Origin: Winogradskyella ouciana
GTDB lineage: Bacteria > Bacteroidota > Bacteroidia > Flavobacteriales > Flavobacteriaceae
NCBI RefSeq assembly: GCF_009709615.1
Contig: NZ_WJYA01000002.1
Location: forward strand, 310,001 to 374,000
Direction: 5' to 3'
DNA length: 64,000 nt
Of this stretch, positions 44,525 to 53,819 are shown piece after piece. Each line of letters opens with the position of its first letter. The stretch's first letter is position 1. Position numbers and translations under genes: made by a program. The notes under the pieces were generated by a model. That model did no database searches. It saw only the letters and a list, made by a program, of their open reading frames with translations, and was not told where the DNA came from.

Positions 44525-44695
44525 TTATTTTTTTCCTTTTGTAGAATACAAAGCTGGTATTAAACCGAAACCTCCACCTATTAATCCTCCTCCAATTAAA
44601 TAATTGTATGCGCTATCTTTCAATGCTATCATTAATACTGTTCCTGAAATTATCAATGCTATGGCGACAAGCATAATTATTTGTCTTTTATTCAT
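44525..44695 (-). CDS. Small two-helix membrane protein (56 residues)
   Basis: Reads MNKRQIIMLVAIALIISG and then a second glycine-rich hydrophobic segment (YNYLIGGGLIGGGFGLIPAL), ending STKGKK. The start overlaps the stop of the upstream Fe-S gene by 8 bases and the gene sits between the two Fe-S genes, so it is very likely translated with them. No name is known to me; a small subunit or assembly partner of the electron-transfer complex is a possibility. Confidence 0.65.
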   Translation of the reverse strand: MNKRQIIMLVAIALIISGTVLMIALKDSAYNYLIGGGLIGGGFGLIPALYSTKGKK

Positions 44696-46001
44696 CTTTC
44701 CAGTTTAAACGGTCTTGTTGGTTATAAGGCCAAGGCGCTCCGTTGTTCTCTATATTGGTCATCATAGTATTCAGTTCCATTGGCGCAGCACTCTGCTCCA
44801 TAACCAAATAACGACGCATGTCCATTATAATGGATAAGGGATCTATACTTACTGGACAAGCCTCAACACAGGCATTACAAGTAGTACATGCCCAAAGTTC
44901 TTCTGCTGTGATATAATCACCCAACAGCTGTTTGCCATCATCTTTAAACTCACCGTTATTGGCATCAATATTTTTCCCTATATCTTCTAGACGGTCTCGT
45001 GTGTCCATCATAATCTTACGAGGAGATAATTTTTTACCTGTTAAATTTGCAGGACATTCCGCAGTACAGCGTCCACATTCAGTACAAGTGTAAGCATTGA
45101 GCAATTGAATTTGGTTTAAATCCGTGGCATCACTTGCTCCAAATTTCTCTGGCACTTCCTCTTCTGCTCCTTCGGCTGGTGCCGCAAAAGGATCTGCATT
45201 AGGATCCATCATAAGCTTTACCTCATTGGTAACGGCTTCAAGATTGTTAAACTGCCCTTTTGGTGTTACACGTCCGTAATAGGTGTTCGGGAAAGCTAAA
45301 AGAATATGTAAATGTTTGGAAAAATATAAATAATTCAAGAAAATCAAAATACCAACAATGTGCAACCACCAAGCTGTACGCTCAATAATATGAAGTGTTC
45401 CTTCAGACATGCCTTCAAACCATGGTGCAATAAATTGCGAAATGATGTTTCCATGTCCCATATTCTGAAAAGGTATATCGGTAGCATTCATGATTAAGAA
45501 CAGGCACATCAGCACCACTTCAAAATAAAGAATAATATCCGCATCACTTTTTGGCCAACCTTTAAGTTCGTTAGCCATAAAGCGTCTTAGCTTTATGATG
45601 TTTCTACGAATCCAAAATGCAATCACCGAAACTAAAACAAGTACAGCGAGTATTTCAAAGGCACCAATTAAAAAACCGTAAACAGATTCTGGTAATACTT
45701 CTAAACCAATGCGATGTGTACCGAAAAGGCCGTCAATGATTATTTCAAGAACTTCGATATTGATAATAATAAAACCGACGTAAACGATAATATGAAGAAA
45801 ACCGGCTATTGGTCGTTTTACCATTTTACTTTGACCAAGGGCAATGCGCGCCATATTTTTCCAACGCTCCCCTTTGTTATCACTGGCATCAACTTCTCGA
45901 CCTAATTTAATGTTACGGATAAGTTTCCTAATATTTCTAGTAAAATAGCCAATACCCAAAACCAGGATGGCGGCAAAAATAATGTTTGGTATATACTCCA
46001 T
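44688..46001 (-). CDS. Membrane Fe-S protein with two 4Fe-4S sites
   Basis: 437 residues. About five membrane helices (IIFAAILVLGIGYF; GFLHIIVYVGFIIIN; AFEILAVLVLVSVIAFW and others) resemble the NarI/HdrE-type cytochrome b domain. The soluble C-terminal half has CTECGRCTAECP near residue 305 and CTTCNACVEACPVSIDP near residue 373, two ferredoxin-type clusters. It likely hands electrons from a dehydrogenase to quinone with the HdrB-like subunit. 13 bases downstream of the MCE gene. Confidence 0.85.
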   Translation of the reverse strand: MEYIPNIIFAAILVLGIGYFTRNIRKLIRNIKLGREVDASDNKGERWKNMARIALGQSKMVKRPIAGFLHIIVYVGFIIINIEVLEIIIDGLFGTHRIGLEVLPESVYGFLIGAFEILAVLVLVSVIAFWIRRNIIKLRRFMANELKGWPKSDADIILYFEVVLMCLFLIMNATDIPFQNMGHGNIISQFIAPWFEGMSEGTLHIIERTAWWLHIVGILIFLNYLYFSKHLHILLAFPNTYYGRVTPKGQFNNLEAVTNEVKLMMDPNADPFAAPAEGAEEEVPEKFGASDATDLNQIQLLNAYTCTECGRCTAECPANLTGKKLSPRKIMMDTRDRLEDIGKNIDANNGEFKDDGKQLLGDYITAEELWACTTCNACVEACPVSIDPLSIIMDMRRYLVMEQSAAPMELNTMMTNIENNGAPWPYNQQDRLNWKDE

Positions 46002-46014
46002 ACTTAAATTGAGT

Positions 46015-46962
46015 CTAATTGTTATTTAACTGCTCTTCTGTAGGTTCTTCGTAAGGGATTTCCCGTTTAGACAAAATACGTCTGTATCTGGCAGGATGCA
46101 GTTTTATATCTAATAGCAGCAATTGCATTTCTTTTGAAGCAGCTTCAAGGTTATTGTATAATCCGTCATCGTTTAAAAGCTTTCCTAAAGTGCCTTCGTT
46201 GTTATCTATACTCGCCATTACACCTTGAATACCAGTTAAGGTCTTATTAAGGTTCTCAACAGTTTTAGTCAAATCAACTTCTTTTAACTCAGCTGACAAT
46301 TCGCTTAAATCCTTACTTGTTTTTTCAAAATTTTCGAGTACCGAAGCAATCCTTTCGTCATTGTCTTTTATAACTCCTTGTATGGAATAGGATAAATTTT
46401 TGAAAGACTTTAATGTAGAATTCAATTCTGCAATGGTCTTCTTTAAGCCTTCTTCAGATTCATCAATCACCAAGGCATTAAGATTGGTCATTAGAGTATC
46501 AGCAGAACGGATAGTGCTATCTAGATCATTACTGACTTTAGAAAAATCCTTTTCCAAAGCAGAAACGATTCCTGGTTTAACCTCAGAAGCTATAAAATCT
46601 CCTGGCTTTGCCAATTCTCCATCATTGGCATCAATAATGGCTAGCGCATTGCCTCCCATCAATCCGGTTTGGTAAAGTCTGATTTTACTGTTCTTAGAAA
46701 ACTTTAATTTAGGATTAACCGAAAAAGAAACTCGTGTTTTACCGGTTTCAAAATCATAAATGATATCTTCAATCTTACCTATTTTGTTACCTTTTATGGT
46801 AACTGGTGAGGCTGAACTCAGTGCGTTATATTCAAATTCGGTGTAGTAGGTCTGTGAGTTTTCGAATATATCTTCACCCATTAAGAATGAAAATAAATAT
46901 ATAAAAAGTGCGATGCCAGATAATACGAGTATGGCTGTTTTAACTTCTCTTGAAATTTTCAA
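46015..46962 (-). CDS. MCE (MlaD-like) lipid-transport protein
   Basis: 315 residues. One N-terminal membrane anchor (TAILVLSGIALFIYLFSFLMG) and then the MCE domain (YNALSSASPVTIKGNKIGKI; IRLYQTGLMGGNALAIID), followed by a long coiled-coil region with repeated heptads (EGLKKTIAELNSTLKSFKNLS and LSELSAELKEVDL). MlaD proteins carry phospholipids between the membranes. No mlaE or mlaF is in the window. It follows the amidase gene by about 54 bases. Confidence 0.85.
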   Translation of the reverse strand: MKISREVKTAILVLSGIALFIYLFSFLMGEDIFENSQTYYTEFEYNALSSASPVTIKGNKIGKIEDIIYDFETGKTRVSFSVNPKLKFSKNSKIRLYQTGLMGGNALAIIDANDGELAKPGDFIASEVKPGIVSALEKDFSKVSNDLDSTIRSADTLMTNLNALVIDESEEGLKKTIAELNSTLKSFKNLSYSIQGVIKDNDERIASVLENFEKTSKDLSELSAELKEVDLTKTVENLNKTLTGIQGVMASIDNNEGTLGKLLNDDGLYNNLEAASKEMQLLLLDIKLHPARYRRILSKREIPYEEPTEEQLNNN

Positions 46963-47016
46963 TGGGCTAAGCTTTGATTCAAAACAAAATTAGGAATAAA
47001 AATATTAATAATGTTT

Positions 47017-48135
47017 CTAATTAGTGGCAGATTTTAAAGCTTCGGAAACATCTATTTGTTTACCGTCTTTAAAGGCAACCACAAAGCTAGAGGAATAGCC
47101 TTTAGTCTTGGCTTCCTCCTGTAGTCTTTTGGCTTTGTTAAAATCTGAGGTACTGCCATAAAAATACTTGTAGAGTTTACCAACCTTTTCTTTGCTCAGG
47201 TCCGAAAGTCCTTTAAAATTGTATGATTTTGGTTCTAAATCCCTAGAGCTGGCTGCAATCTGTACCTTAAATATTATGTCTTCATAAATTAAGGGAATGT
47301 CTTCCAAGGCTTCTACCGTTTCTTGACTGGCGTCTAGAATACTACTGCCAACGTTCTGATCCAATTCCTTTTTGTAAGCAATTATAGCGTCTCTTATAGC
47401 ATTGGCAATAGCTGTTTGGCCTTTACTACTATTGAGATAGGCTCCTTCATTTTTATTGGTTATAAATCCAGTTTCAATAAGGACACTAGGCATATAGGTA
47501 TTGTGCATTACCCAAAGACTGGCCTGCTTTATGCCTCTACTCTTTCGTTTAAGTTTACCAGAGAAGTTATCTTCAACCTTACGTGCCAAATTAATGCTCT
47601 GCTCAACATAGACTTCTTGTTCAATACCGATGGCAATGGTAGATTCTGGCGAGCTTGGATCGTAGCCAGCATAGTGTTCCTCGTAGTTATCCTCTAAAAA
47701 AATCACTTCATTTTCTGCTTTGGCAACAGCCATATTACGTTCAGAATTTTTAGCTCCCAATACAAAAGTTTCTGTACCATAGGCTTGCGAATGATGAGCA
47801 TTACAATGTACAGAAACAAATAGGTCTGCATCGGCTTTGTTGGCTATTTTAGCACGGTTTCTCAACGTTACAAACACATCTGTCTTACGTGTGTATATCA
47901 CCTTAAAATCAGGATTCTTTTCGAGTTCCTCACCTATTTTAAGTACAATCTTTAAAGCAATATCCTTTTCCTTATAGCCATTTTTTGTAGGTCGACCAGG
48001 ATCATGTCCACCATGGCCAGCATCTAAAACCACTACGAACTTATCCTCTTGTGCCTGTAAAGGAACAAAGCATGTTAAAGAAGTGATAAATGTGAGAACT
48101 AAGGATACTATTATATATTTTCGCTTCGTTTGCAT
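47017..48135 (-). CDS. N-acetylmuramoyl-L-alanine amidase with SPOR-like tail
   Basis: 372 residues with signal peptide. The zinc amidase_3 domain has VVLDAGHGGHDPG (first His), NGYKEKDIAL (Glu), FVSVHCNAHH (second His) and VLIETGFITNKNEG (catalytic Glu). The C-terminal 80 residues (FKVQIAASSRDLEPKSYNF onward) resemble a SPOR domain that binds denuded glycan strands at the septum. It cleaves the stem peptide from muramic acid during cell separation. Divergent from lptD with a 110-base shared promoter region. Confidence 0.9.
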   Translation of the reverse strand: MQTKRKYIIVSLVLTFITSLTCFVPLQAQEDKFVVVLDAGHGGHDPGRPTKNGYKEKDIALKIVLKIGEELEKNPDFKVIYTRKTDVFVTLRNRAKIANKADADLFVSVHCNAHHSQAYGTETFVLGAKNSERNMAVAKAENEVIFLEDNYEEHYAGYDPSSPESTIAIGIEQEVYVEQSINLARKVEDNFSGKLKRKSRGIKQASLWVMHNTYMPSVLIETGFITNKNEGAYLNSSKGQTAIANAIRDAIIAYKKELDQNVGSSILDASQETVEALEDIPLIYEDIIFKVQIAASSRDLEPKSYNFKGLSDLSKEKVGKLYKYFYGSTSDFNKAKRLQEEAKTKGYSSSFVVAFKDGKQIDVSEALKSATN

Positions 48136-48240
48136 ATTTAATCTAACGGTTTATAAACTCTGATTATTACACACGCATTGTTGTGAAACAGTATTTTTAA
48201 ACTTTATTATTTTAATAAATTAATCACAAAAAAATAACTG

Positions 48241-48248
48241 TACTTTTG
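48241..48248 (+). promoter_or_regulatory. Candidate -7 box of lptD
   Basis: TACTTTTG fits TAnnTTTG. If used, transcription would begin near 48254, after the first TTG of the reading frame (48246), which favours the TTG at 48297 as the start of lptD. Confidence 0.35.
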
Positions 48249-51047
48249 GCGTTTCAAAAACCGAGCCATACTTTTACAAAAATACATCTAAAAGGATTGC
48301 GTACAAATAGTCTACACATACTTTTTGCCTTGAGTTTTACAGTGTTTATCAACACTTTTAGCTTTGCCCAAGAATTACCAAAAAAGAACACTACGATTCC
48401 TGCCAATCAAAAAAAGGACTCTACTCTAGTCGCTAAGGACACTACCAAAGTAGCACTAGATTCCTTATTAAATAAACCCATTAATACTAAAGCGACAGAT
48501 TCCACCGAGCAGGATTCCGTAAAGCAAGAAGGCTTTTTAAAGGACATTGTCACTTACAAAGCAACAGACTATGTAGCTATAAACCAAAGGAAACAGCAAA
48601 TCCGTTTGTATAACGAAGCCCAAGTACTCTATGAAGACATGGAGATTAAAGCTGGTGTTATAGTGATAGATTACAGTAAAAACTTAGTGTATGCTGGGCG
48701 TATAAAAGATTCTACAGGCTATTCGCAAAAACCTGTTTTTACACAGGGAGCCAATGTTATAGAACCCGACTCTATTATTTTTAATACGGATTCGAGAAAA
48801 GCTTTGATTTATAATTCCGTAACCGAACAAAGTGGCGGAACCGTTATTGCTGAGCGCACAAAACGAGAAAACGATTCGGTATATTTTATTTCGAGAGGGA
48901 AATTCACTACTTCAGAAAACCTAGACGATCCAGAGTACTACATTTTAATGAATAGAGCCAAGATCGTACCTAATAAGAAGATTGTGACTGGGATGAGCCA
49001 AATGTACATCTACGATGTACCCACACCAATAGCCATTCCTTTCGCATATTTCCCAATGACCAAAAAACAAACTTCAGGAATTATTTTTCCGTCCTTTGGT
49101 GAAGATACAGGTAACGATAGAGGGTACTTTCTACAGAATGGAGGGTATTATTTTGCCATAAGCGATTATGTGGATTTGGCAGTACTCGGTGATTATTATA
49201 CCAATGGAAGTTATGGACTTCGTTTAGAAAGTAATTATGCCGTAAGGTATAAGTTTAGGGGTAACGTAGCCTTTAGATACGAAAACCTTTTAAATAGCGA
49301 GCGTGGTTTTCCGGACTTTAGTCAAAGCACCATATATAATATTCGGTGGTCGCATAACCAAGATGCTAAGGCAAATCCAACTTCCAGATTTTCGGCTTCG
49401 GTAAACCTGGGTAGTAGTCAATACTATCAACAATCCATCAACCAGTTAAACCAAGCGAATTTCTTAAATAATACCTTGGCGTCTTCGGTGTCCTATTCTA
49501 AAACTTTTCAGGGTGAACCACAAGTAAACTTAAGCTTAACGGCCACACACAATCAAAACACCAATACGGAAGCCATAAATTTAACCTTACCGACCATGCA
49601 GGCTTCGATGACGAGAGTGTATCCATTTGCACCCAAATCGGGCACCAAGAAAGGCATTATACAAAATATCAACTTTCAGGTGAATGCGAGAGGTGAATAT
49701 CGCATTAATACAACAGATTCCTTATTTGGGAAAAGTGAAATGTTTGAAGATGCGGTGGCTGGTATGCGCTATAGTATTCCGGTGACGACTAACTTTAAGC
49801 TCTTCGATCATTTTAGTGTGAGTACAAATGCTAATTTTGAAGAGACCTGGACCTTAAAAACAGTTAGACGTAACAATATTTTTGTTGGTGAGACTTCAGA
49901 ACCTATTAACATTAACGGCTATGATCGTTTTTTAACCTACAACTTTGGAGCAAGTATCGGAACCACTCTATACGGAATGTATAATTTTGAAAAGAAAGAC
50001 AAAGACCCAAAAATACAGGCCATACGGCACGTAGTGCGTCCATCTTTAAGTTATTCCGTCAGTCCTGCTTTTGACCAATATTACGAAACCTATGATGTTA
50101 TTGATGCCGATGGTACCACCATAGACCAGGTAGAATACACGCGTTTCGAAAATTCATTATTCGGAAGACCTGGCAACCGCTACTCCAGTAATATAGGTCT
50201 TTCGGTTGGTAACAATATTGAAGCCAAGGTGCGGTCTAAGGATTCTACCAAAACCGAGTCGGAAAAAATCTTCTTGCTCAATAACCTTAACTTTTCCACG
50301 GCCTATGACCTTGCAGCAGATTCGCTGAATATTAGTCCGGTTCGTGTAAATGGCGGAACCCAGATTCTAAATAAAAAGATGAACATAAACTTTGGTATGA
50401 CTTTAAATCCTTATGCCTTAGATAGCAACAACAATCTCATCGACAAATTTAATATCAATAATGGAGGGAGTTTATTCAGGCTGACCTCTGCCAATATAAA
50501 TATCAGCTACTCATTAAATAACGACAGTTTTTCTGGCAAGGATACGACTGACGAAGAAGATGAAGAAGCCGAAAGACGAGCTGCAACCTCTAATAGCAGA
50601 ACGGATGACCTCTTTGGTAAAACACAGGATTTTGCCGATAGACGCCTCACAGATAAAGACCGAAGCAAAGGAGGTGATGACGAAGAAAACAATGAGTTCT
50701 ATAATTATAAAATGCCTTGGAACTTGCGTTTGGCTTATGCCGCCAACTACACCAATACAAGGCGCGAAGACCGAGTATCGTCACACTCATTGATGTTTTC
50801 TGGAGATGTGGAACTTTCGCCACGATGGTCTGTTGGTGCATCATCAGGTTACGATTTCTTAAACAATGGATTTACCTTTACACAATTGCGTTTTGAGCGT
50901 GACTTATTGAGCTGGCGCATGAATTTTACTTGGGTACCATTCAGTGATCGAAGCTCTTGGAATTTCTTTATTGGTATTAAGTCTAACTTACTGAAGGATT
51001 TAAAATACGATCAACGTCGCCAACCAGACCGACGATTGGGTAACTAG
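48246..51047 (+). CDS. lptD: LPS assembly outer-membrane protein
   Basis: About 916-933 residues. After a signal peptide ending VFINTFSFAQ comes an OstA-like periplasmic domain (NQRKQQIRLYNEAQVLYEDMEI and KNLVYAGRIKDSTG) and a large barrel (MTKKQTSGIIFPSFGEDTGNDRGYFLQNGGYY and following). LptD with LptE inserts LPS in the outer leaflet. No ATG is near the start; TTG codons at 48246 and 48297 are the candidates, and the promoter argues for the second. Flavobacterial LptD is longer than that of E. coli, as seen here. Confidence 0.9.
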   Translation: MAFQKPSHTFTKIHLKGLRTNSLHILFALSFTVFINTFSFAQELPKKNTTIPANQKKDSTLVAKDTTKVALDSLLNKPINTKATDSTEQDSVKQEGFLKDIVTYKATDYVAINQRKQQIRLYNEAQVLYEDMEIKAGVIVIDYSKNLVYAGRIKDSTGYSQKPVFTQGANVIEPDSIIFNTDSRKALIYNSVTEQSGGTVIAERTKRENDSVYFISRGKFTTSENLDDPEYYILMNRAKIVPNKKIVTGMSQMYIYDVPTPIAIPFAYFPMTKKQTSGIIFPSFGEDTGNDRGYFLQNGGYYFAISDYVDLAVLGDYYTNGSYGLRLESNYAVRYKFRGNVAFRYENLLNSERGFPDFSQSTIYNIRWSHNQDAKANPTSRFSASVNLGSSQYYQQSINQLNQANFLNNTLASSVSYSKTFQGEPQVNLSLTATHNQNTNTEAINLTLPTMQASMTRVYPFAPKSGTKKGIIQNINFQVNARGEYRINTTDSLFGKSEMFEDAVAGMRYSIPVTTNFKLFDHFSVSTNANFEETWTLKTVRRNNIFVGETSEPININGYDRFLTYNFGASIGTTLYGMYNFEKKDKDPKIQAIRHVVRPSLSYSVSPAFDQYYETYDVIDADGTTIDQVEYTRFENSLFGRPGNRYSSNIGLSVGNNIEAKVRSKDSTKTESEKIFLLNNLNFSTAYDLAADSLNISPVRVNGGTQILNKKMNINFGMTLNPYALDSNNNLIDKFNINNGGSLFRLTSANINISYSLNNDSFSGKDTTDEEDEEAERRAATSNSRTDDLFGKTQDFADRRLTDKDRSKGGDDEENNEFYNYKMPWNLRLAYAANYTNTRREDRVSSHSLMFSGDVELSPRWSVGASSGYDFLNNGFTFTQLRFERDLLSWRMNFTWVPFSDRSSWNFFIGIKSNLLKDLKYDQRRQPDRRLGN

Positions 51048-51070
51048 CTCTCTTTTTACAAAAATGAACT

Positions 51071-51240
51071 GTCATTGCGAGGTGTCACACTGAGCGCACG
51101 CGTGTCGCTGAAGCTTTAGCGTAAGAACAGTCGAAGTGAACGAAGCAATCCCTCTACAAAAACGGAACGTCATTGCGAGGACGAAGGACGAAGCAATCTC
51201 ACCGCTCTACCCTAGCATCATTATGAGGACAAAGCAATCC
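51071..51240. repeat. Dispersed GTCATTGCGAGG...GAAGCAATC repeats
   Basis: GTCATTGCGAGG at 51071-51082 and 51169-51180, each followed by CGAAGCAATC (51141 and 51189), and a worn third copy near 51219. A class of intergenic repeat seen in many bacteria, here between lptD and ridA. Confidence 0.7.
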
Positions 51241-51265
51241 CACCATATCATAGAAATAATTTCAT

Positions 51266-51273
51266 TAAATTTG
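51266..51273 (+). promoter_or_regulatory. Candidate -7 box of ridA
   Basis: TAAATTTG fits TAnnTTTG, 41 bases upstream of the start codon. Confidence 0.35.
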
Positions 51274-51313
51274 AAACAAACAAAACACCTTCCCTAACGA
51301 AGGCACACGCGGA

Positions 51314-51694
51314 ATGAAAAAAATAATAAATACACCAAAAGCACCAGCACCAATCGGACCTTACAACCAAGCTGTATTGGTAGGCAACACACTCTATACC
51401 TCAGGGCAAATTGCTTTAAATCCAGTAACCATGGAATTGGTTATGGATTCCATTGAAGTAGAAACCCACCAAGTGATGGAAAATATGAAAGCGGTTTTAG
51501 AAGCTGCTGATATGACTTTTGAAAACGTTATTAAAACCTCCATCTTTATTAGCGACATGAACAACTTTTCAAAAATCAACTCCGTTTATGCCAAATACTT
51601 TGACGAAGCCACAGCTCCAGCTAGAGAAACTGTTGAAGTGGCTAATTTACCGAAGTTTGTTAATGTGGAGATTAGTATGATTGCGGTGAAATAG
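51314..51694 (+). CDS. ridA: RidA-family enamine/imine deaminase
   Basis: 126 residues, normal length. Diagnostic pieces are APAPIGPYNQAVLVGNTLYTSGQIALNP at the start, and PARETVEVANLPKFVNVEISMIAVK with the active-site Arg at the end. RidA hydrolyses reactive imines released by PLP enzymes and protects them. Last plus-strand gene before the second accessory block. Confidence 0.95.
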   Translation: MKKIINTPKAPAPIGPYNQAVLVGNTLYTSGQIALNPVTMELVMDSIEVETHQVMENMKAVLEAADMTFENVIKTSIFISDMNNFSKINSVYAKYFDEATAPARETVEVANLPKFVNVEISMIAVK

Positions 51695-51710
51695 ACGATT
51701 GCAATAAACG

Positions 51711-51831
51711 GTCTCGGTTATGGTTTCTTTATGACACGAGCACAACGAACAAACCTATCCGCCAAAGGTATAGCAGACAGGCTGACGTAAGCAATTCAAC
51801 CACAGTGAATAATAAGCACTTTTGGCTATAG
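51711..51831 (-). repeat. attC-like sequence at the edge of the second accessory block
   Basis: Read on the minus strand it ends GAAACCATAACCGAGACCGTTTATTGC, which matches the 3' end of attC 5 (GAAACCATAGCCAAGACCGTTGTAAAAC), and earlier has GAATTGCTTACGTCAGCCTG. The GAATTGCTTACG...CAGCCTG part recurs at 53733-53777. Part of a 495-base region without an intact gene. Confidence 0.55.
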
Positions 51832-51853
51832 TATTTTGTTGTTTAATAATTTG

Positions 51854-52093
51854 TCAACTGTAAGAAGGTATAGTGTAATCGATGAGTCTACAAATATCAC
51901 CATCATCTCTAATGATTAAATAGACATGTCAGCGGTTATTATAATCGTCGATAGAACTTCCTGCTATAAAAATTATATTATTGTCAGATACAGCTTTTTG
52001 AGGTGTAAAGAATTTAAAATCTCTTATTTCACTAATGTCTTTATTTGTTTTCAAAACGATCTTAAGGGCTTTAACTTTCTTATTTATGGTGAG
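51854..52093 (-). pseudogene. Gene remnant with one internal stop
   Basis: The minus strand gives about 80 codons (KALKIVLKTNKDISEIRDF, then FIAGSSIDDYNNR, a TGA, and HVYLIIRDDGDICRLIDY) in one frame. The TGA probably replaced a tryptophan codon. No start is seen, so this is the decayed 3' part of a gene whose family I do not recognise. Confidence 0.4.
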
Positions 52094-52189
52094 CTACTCT
52101 TAAGTATTGCACTATTTTTCGTCGCGACTAGGTCTTAAAAAAGTTAGAAAATTTTCTTTGTGTTAACCAATAAAAGTGATAACCAAGGT

Positions 52190-53524
52190 TTATTTATACT
52201 CATCAGGTTTTAATAGTGTAATATTTAGACTGTCAGCGGCAAGTTTCAATTGTTTAAAAGTATTTGGTTCTATATTTTTCAAATCCATACTTTCAGAAAT
52301 ATCAACATCAAGCTTAAAGAGAAATTCTCCTTCATTATTTCTCAAGTATTTAAAATTTCCTTTTCTAATGGCAAATTCTTGTTTTCTATTTGTAATTCTC
52401 CAAAACAAAATTCTCTCATTTGTTTTTGACGGTTCTTTAAAAAAGGCTTTTAAGTTGATTCCGTCTAGATTTAGACCTTCCAAATCATCACAGTTAGCTG
52501 CTTCCAATATTGTTTTTGTCCAGTCCATCGTTATAACTGCCTGCTCAGCAGTAGTATTTGGCGTGGTAACAGTAGGCCAGCGTACGGCAGCTGGTACTCT
52601 AATTCCACCCTCATAAAGACTTCCCTTCATTCCTTTCAGATCACCCTGATTAGAAAATTTAGCTCCACCATTATCGTTTGTAAATATGACCAATGTAGAG
52701 GCATCTAACCCTTTTTCTTTGAGCCGTTTCATGAGTCTTCCAAAATTATCATCCAAATTTTTAAGCATGGATTCGTATGTTTTTAAACTTCCAGATGAGG
52801 AATAGCTAAGACTATCTACAGGAGAATCAGTTGGTGATTGCCATGGCCAATGAGGTGCCGTATATTGAATGCTCAAGAAGAAAGGCTTATCGTGTTGCTC
52901 TGAAATATAATCCAATGAGTATTCTGTAATTAAATTATTTAAATAGCCCTTTTTTGATGTTGGTTTATCATTTTCATATAAATTAGGTATATCTTTTTTA
53001 AAAAGTAAATCTCTCTTTCTATCAAAAGGCTTGTGATCTATATGATCAGCTGCCCCACACATAATCCCAAAAAACCGATCAACTCCATGCTTACTGGGCA
53101 AAAATTTTTCGTTTTGTCCTAAATGCCATTTACCGAATAAGGCTGTTTTATAATTATTATCTTTTAATATTGAAGTTAGAGTGGGTATTTCTGGAGACAG
53201 ACCTAATTACAAATCAGCTTCACTCAAAGTAATAGGCTCTCTCAATCCAATTTTAAATTTTGAAGGATATTTTCCAGTCATTAATGCAACCCTTGTTGGA
53301 GAACAATATGGTGCTGCTGCGTATGCCTTTGTGAATTTTACACCTTCTTTGATAAATCGATCAATATTTGGTGTACTAAATGCATCATTTCCATAAATAC
53401 TCAGGTCTGCATATCCTAAATCATCAACCATAATGAAGATAATATTAAGTCTTAGGTTATCTTCTTTTGAGCTACAAGACATTAAAAAACAAACAAAAGA
53501 TGCAAGTAGTAAAATTCTATTCAT
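52190..53524 (-). pseudogene. Sulfatase lipoprotein gene with an in-frame stop codon
   Basis: A complete sulfatase of about 444 residues interrupted only by TAA at 53209-53207. The front part has a lipoprotein signal (LLASFVCFLMSCSSKE), metal residues IIFIMVDDLGYADLSIYG and the modification site YCSPTRVALMTGKYP (CxPxR, formylglycine). The same frame continues after the stop through TALFGKWHLGQNEKF, FLSIQYTAPHWPW and VIFTNDNGGAKFSNQGDLKG. Everything but codon 106 looks intact, so the mutation is recent, or the stop is a sequencing error or read through. Confidence 0.85.
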
Positions 53525-53640
53525 ATTAAAATTTGCATGACTTAAAACGATCTCGCCTTTGGTTTAGTTACTAAAGTCAACCTAGATTCATAAATACCTT
53601 AATCTAACAAATGTACCATGAATAAAATCAGTTGATACCT

Positions 53641-53790
53641 AACCCGTCGAAACATCGAAAGGATAATTTACCTCCGTGGACTAAAGATAGTAAATTACAA
53701 TAACGGAAGCACTACGTGCTAACCTTATCTATCAATCTATCTGCCAAAGGCATAAAAGCCAGGCTGGCGTAAGCAATTATAATCATCATA
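53641..53790 (-). repeat. attC-like sequence in the second block
   Basis: On the minus strand TTATAATTGCTTACGCCAGCC recalls the 5' arm and ATTTACTATCTTTAGTCCACGG the 3' arm of attC sites. CAGCCTG...CCTTTGGC occurs in it and in the copy at 51711-51831. Ends are too worn to assign. Confidence 0.4.
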
Positions 53791-53819
53791 AGTTTGCATC
53801 TATGATTTTTTAAATCATA

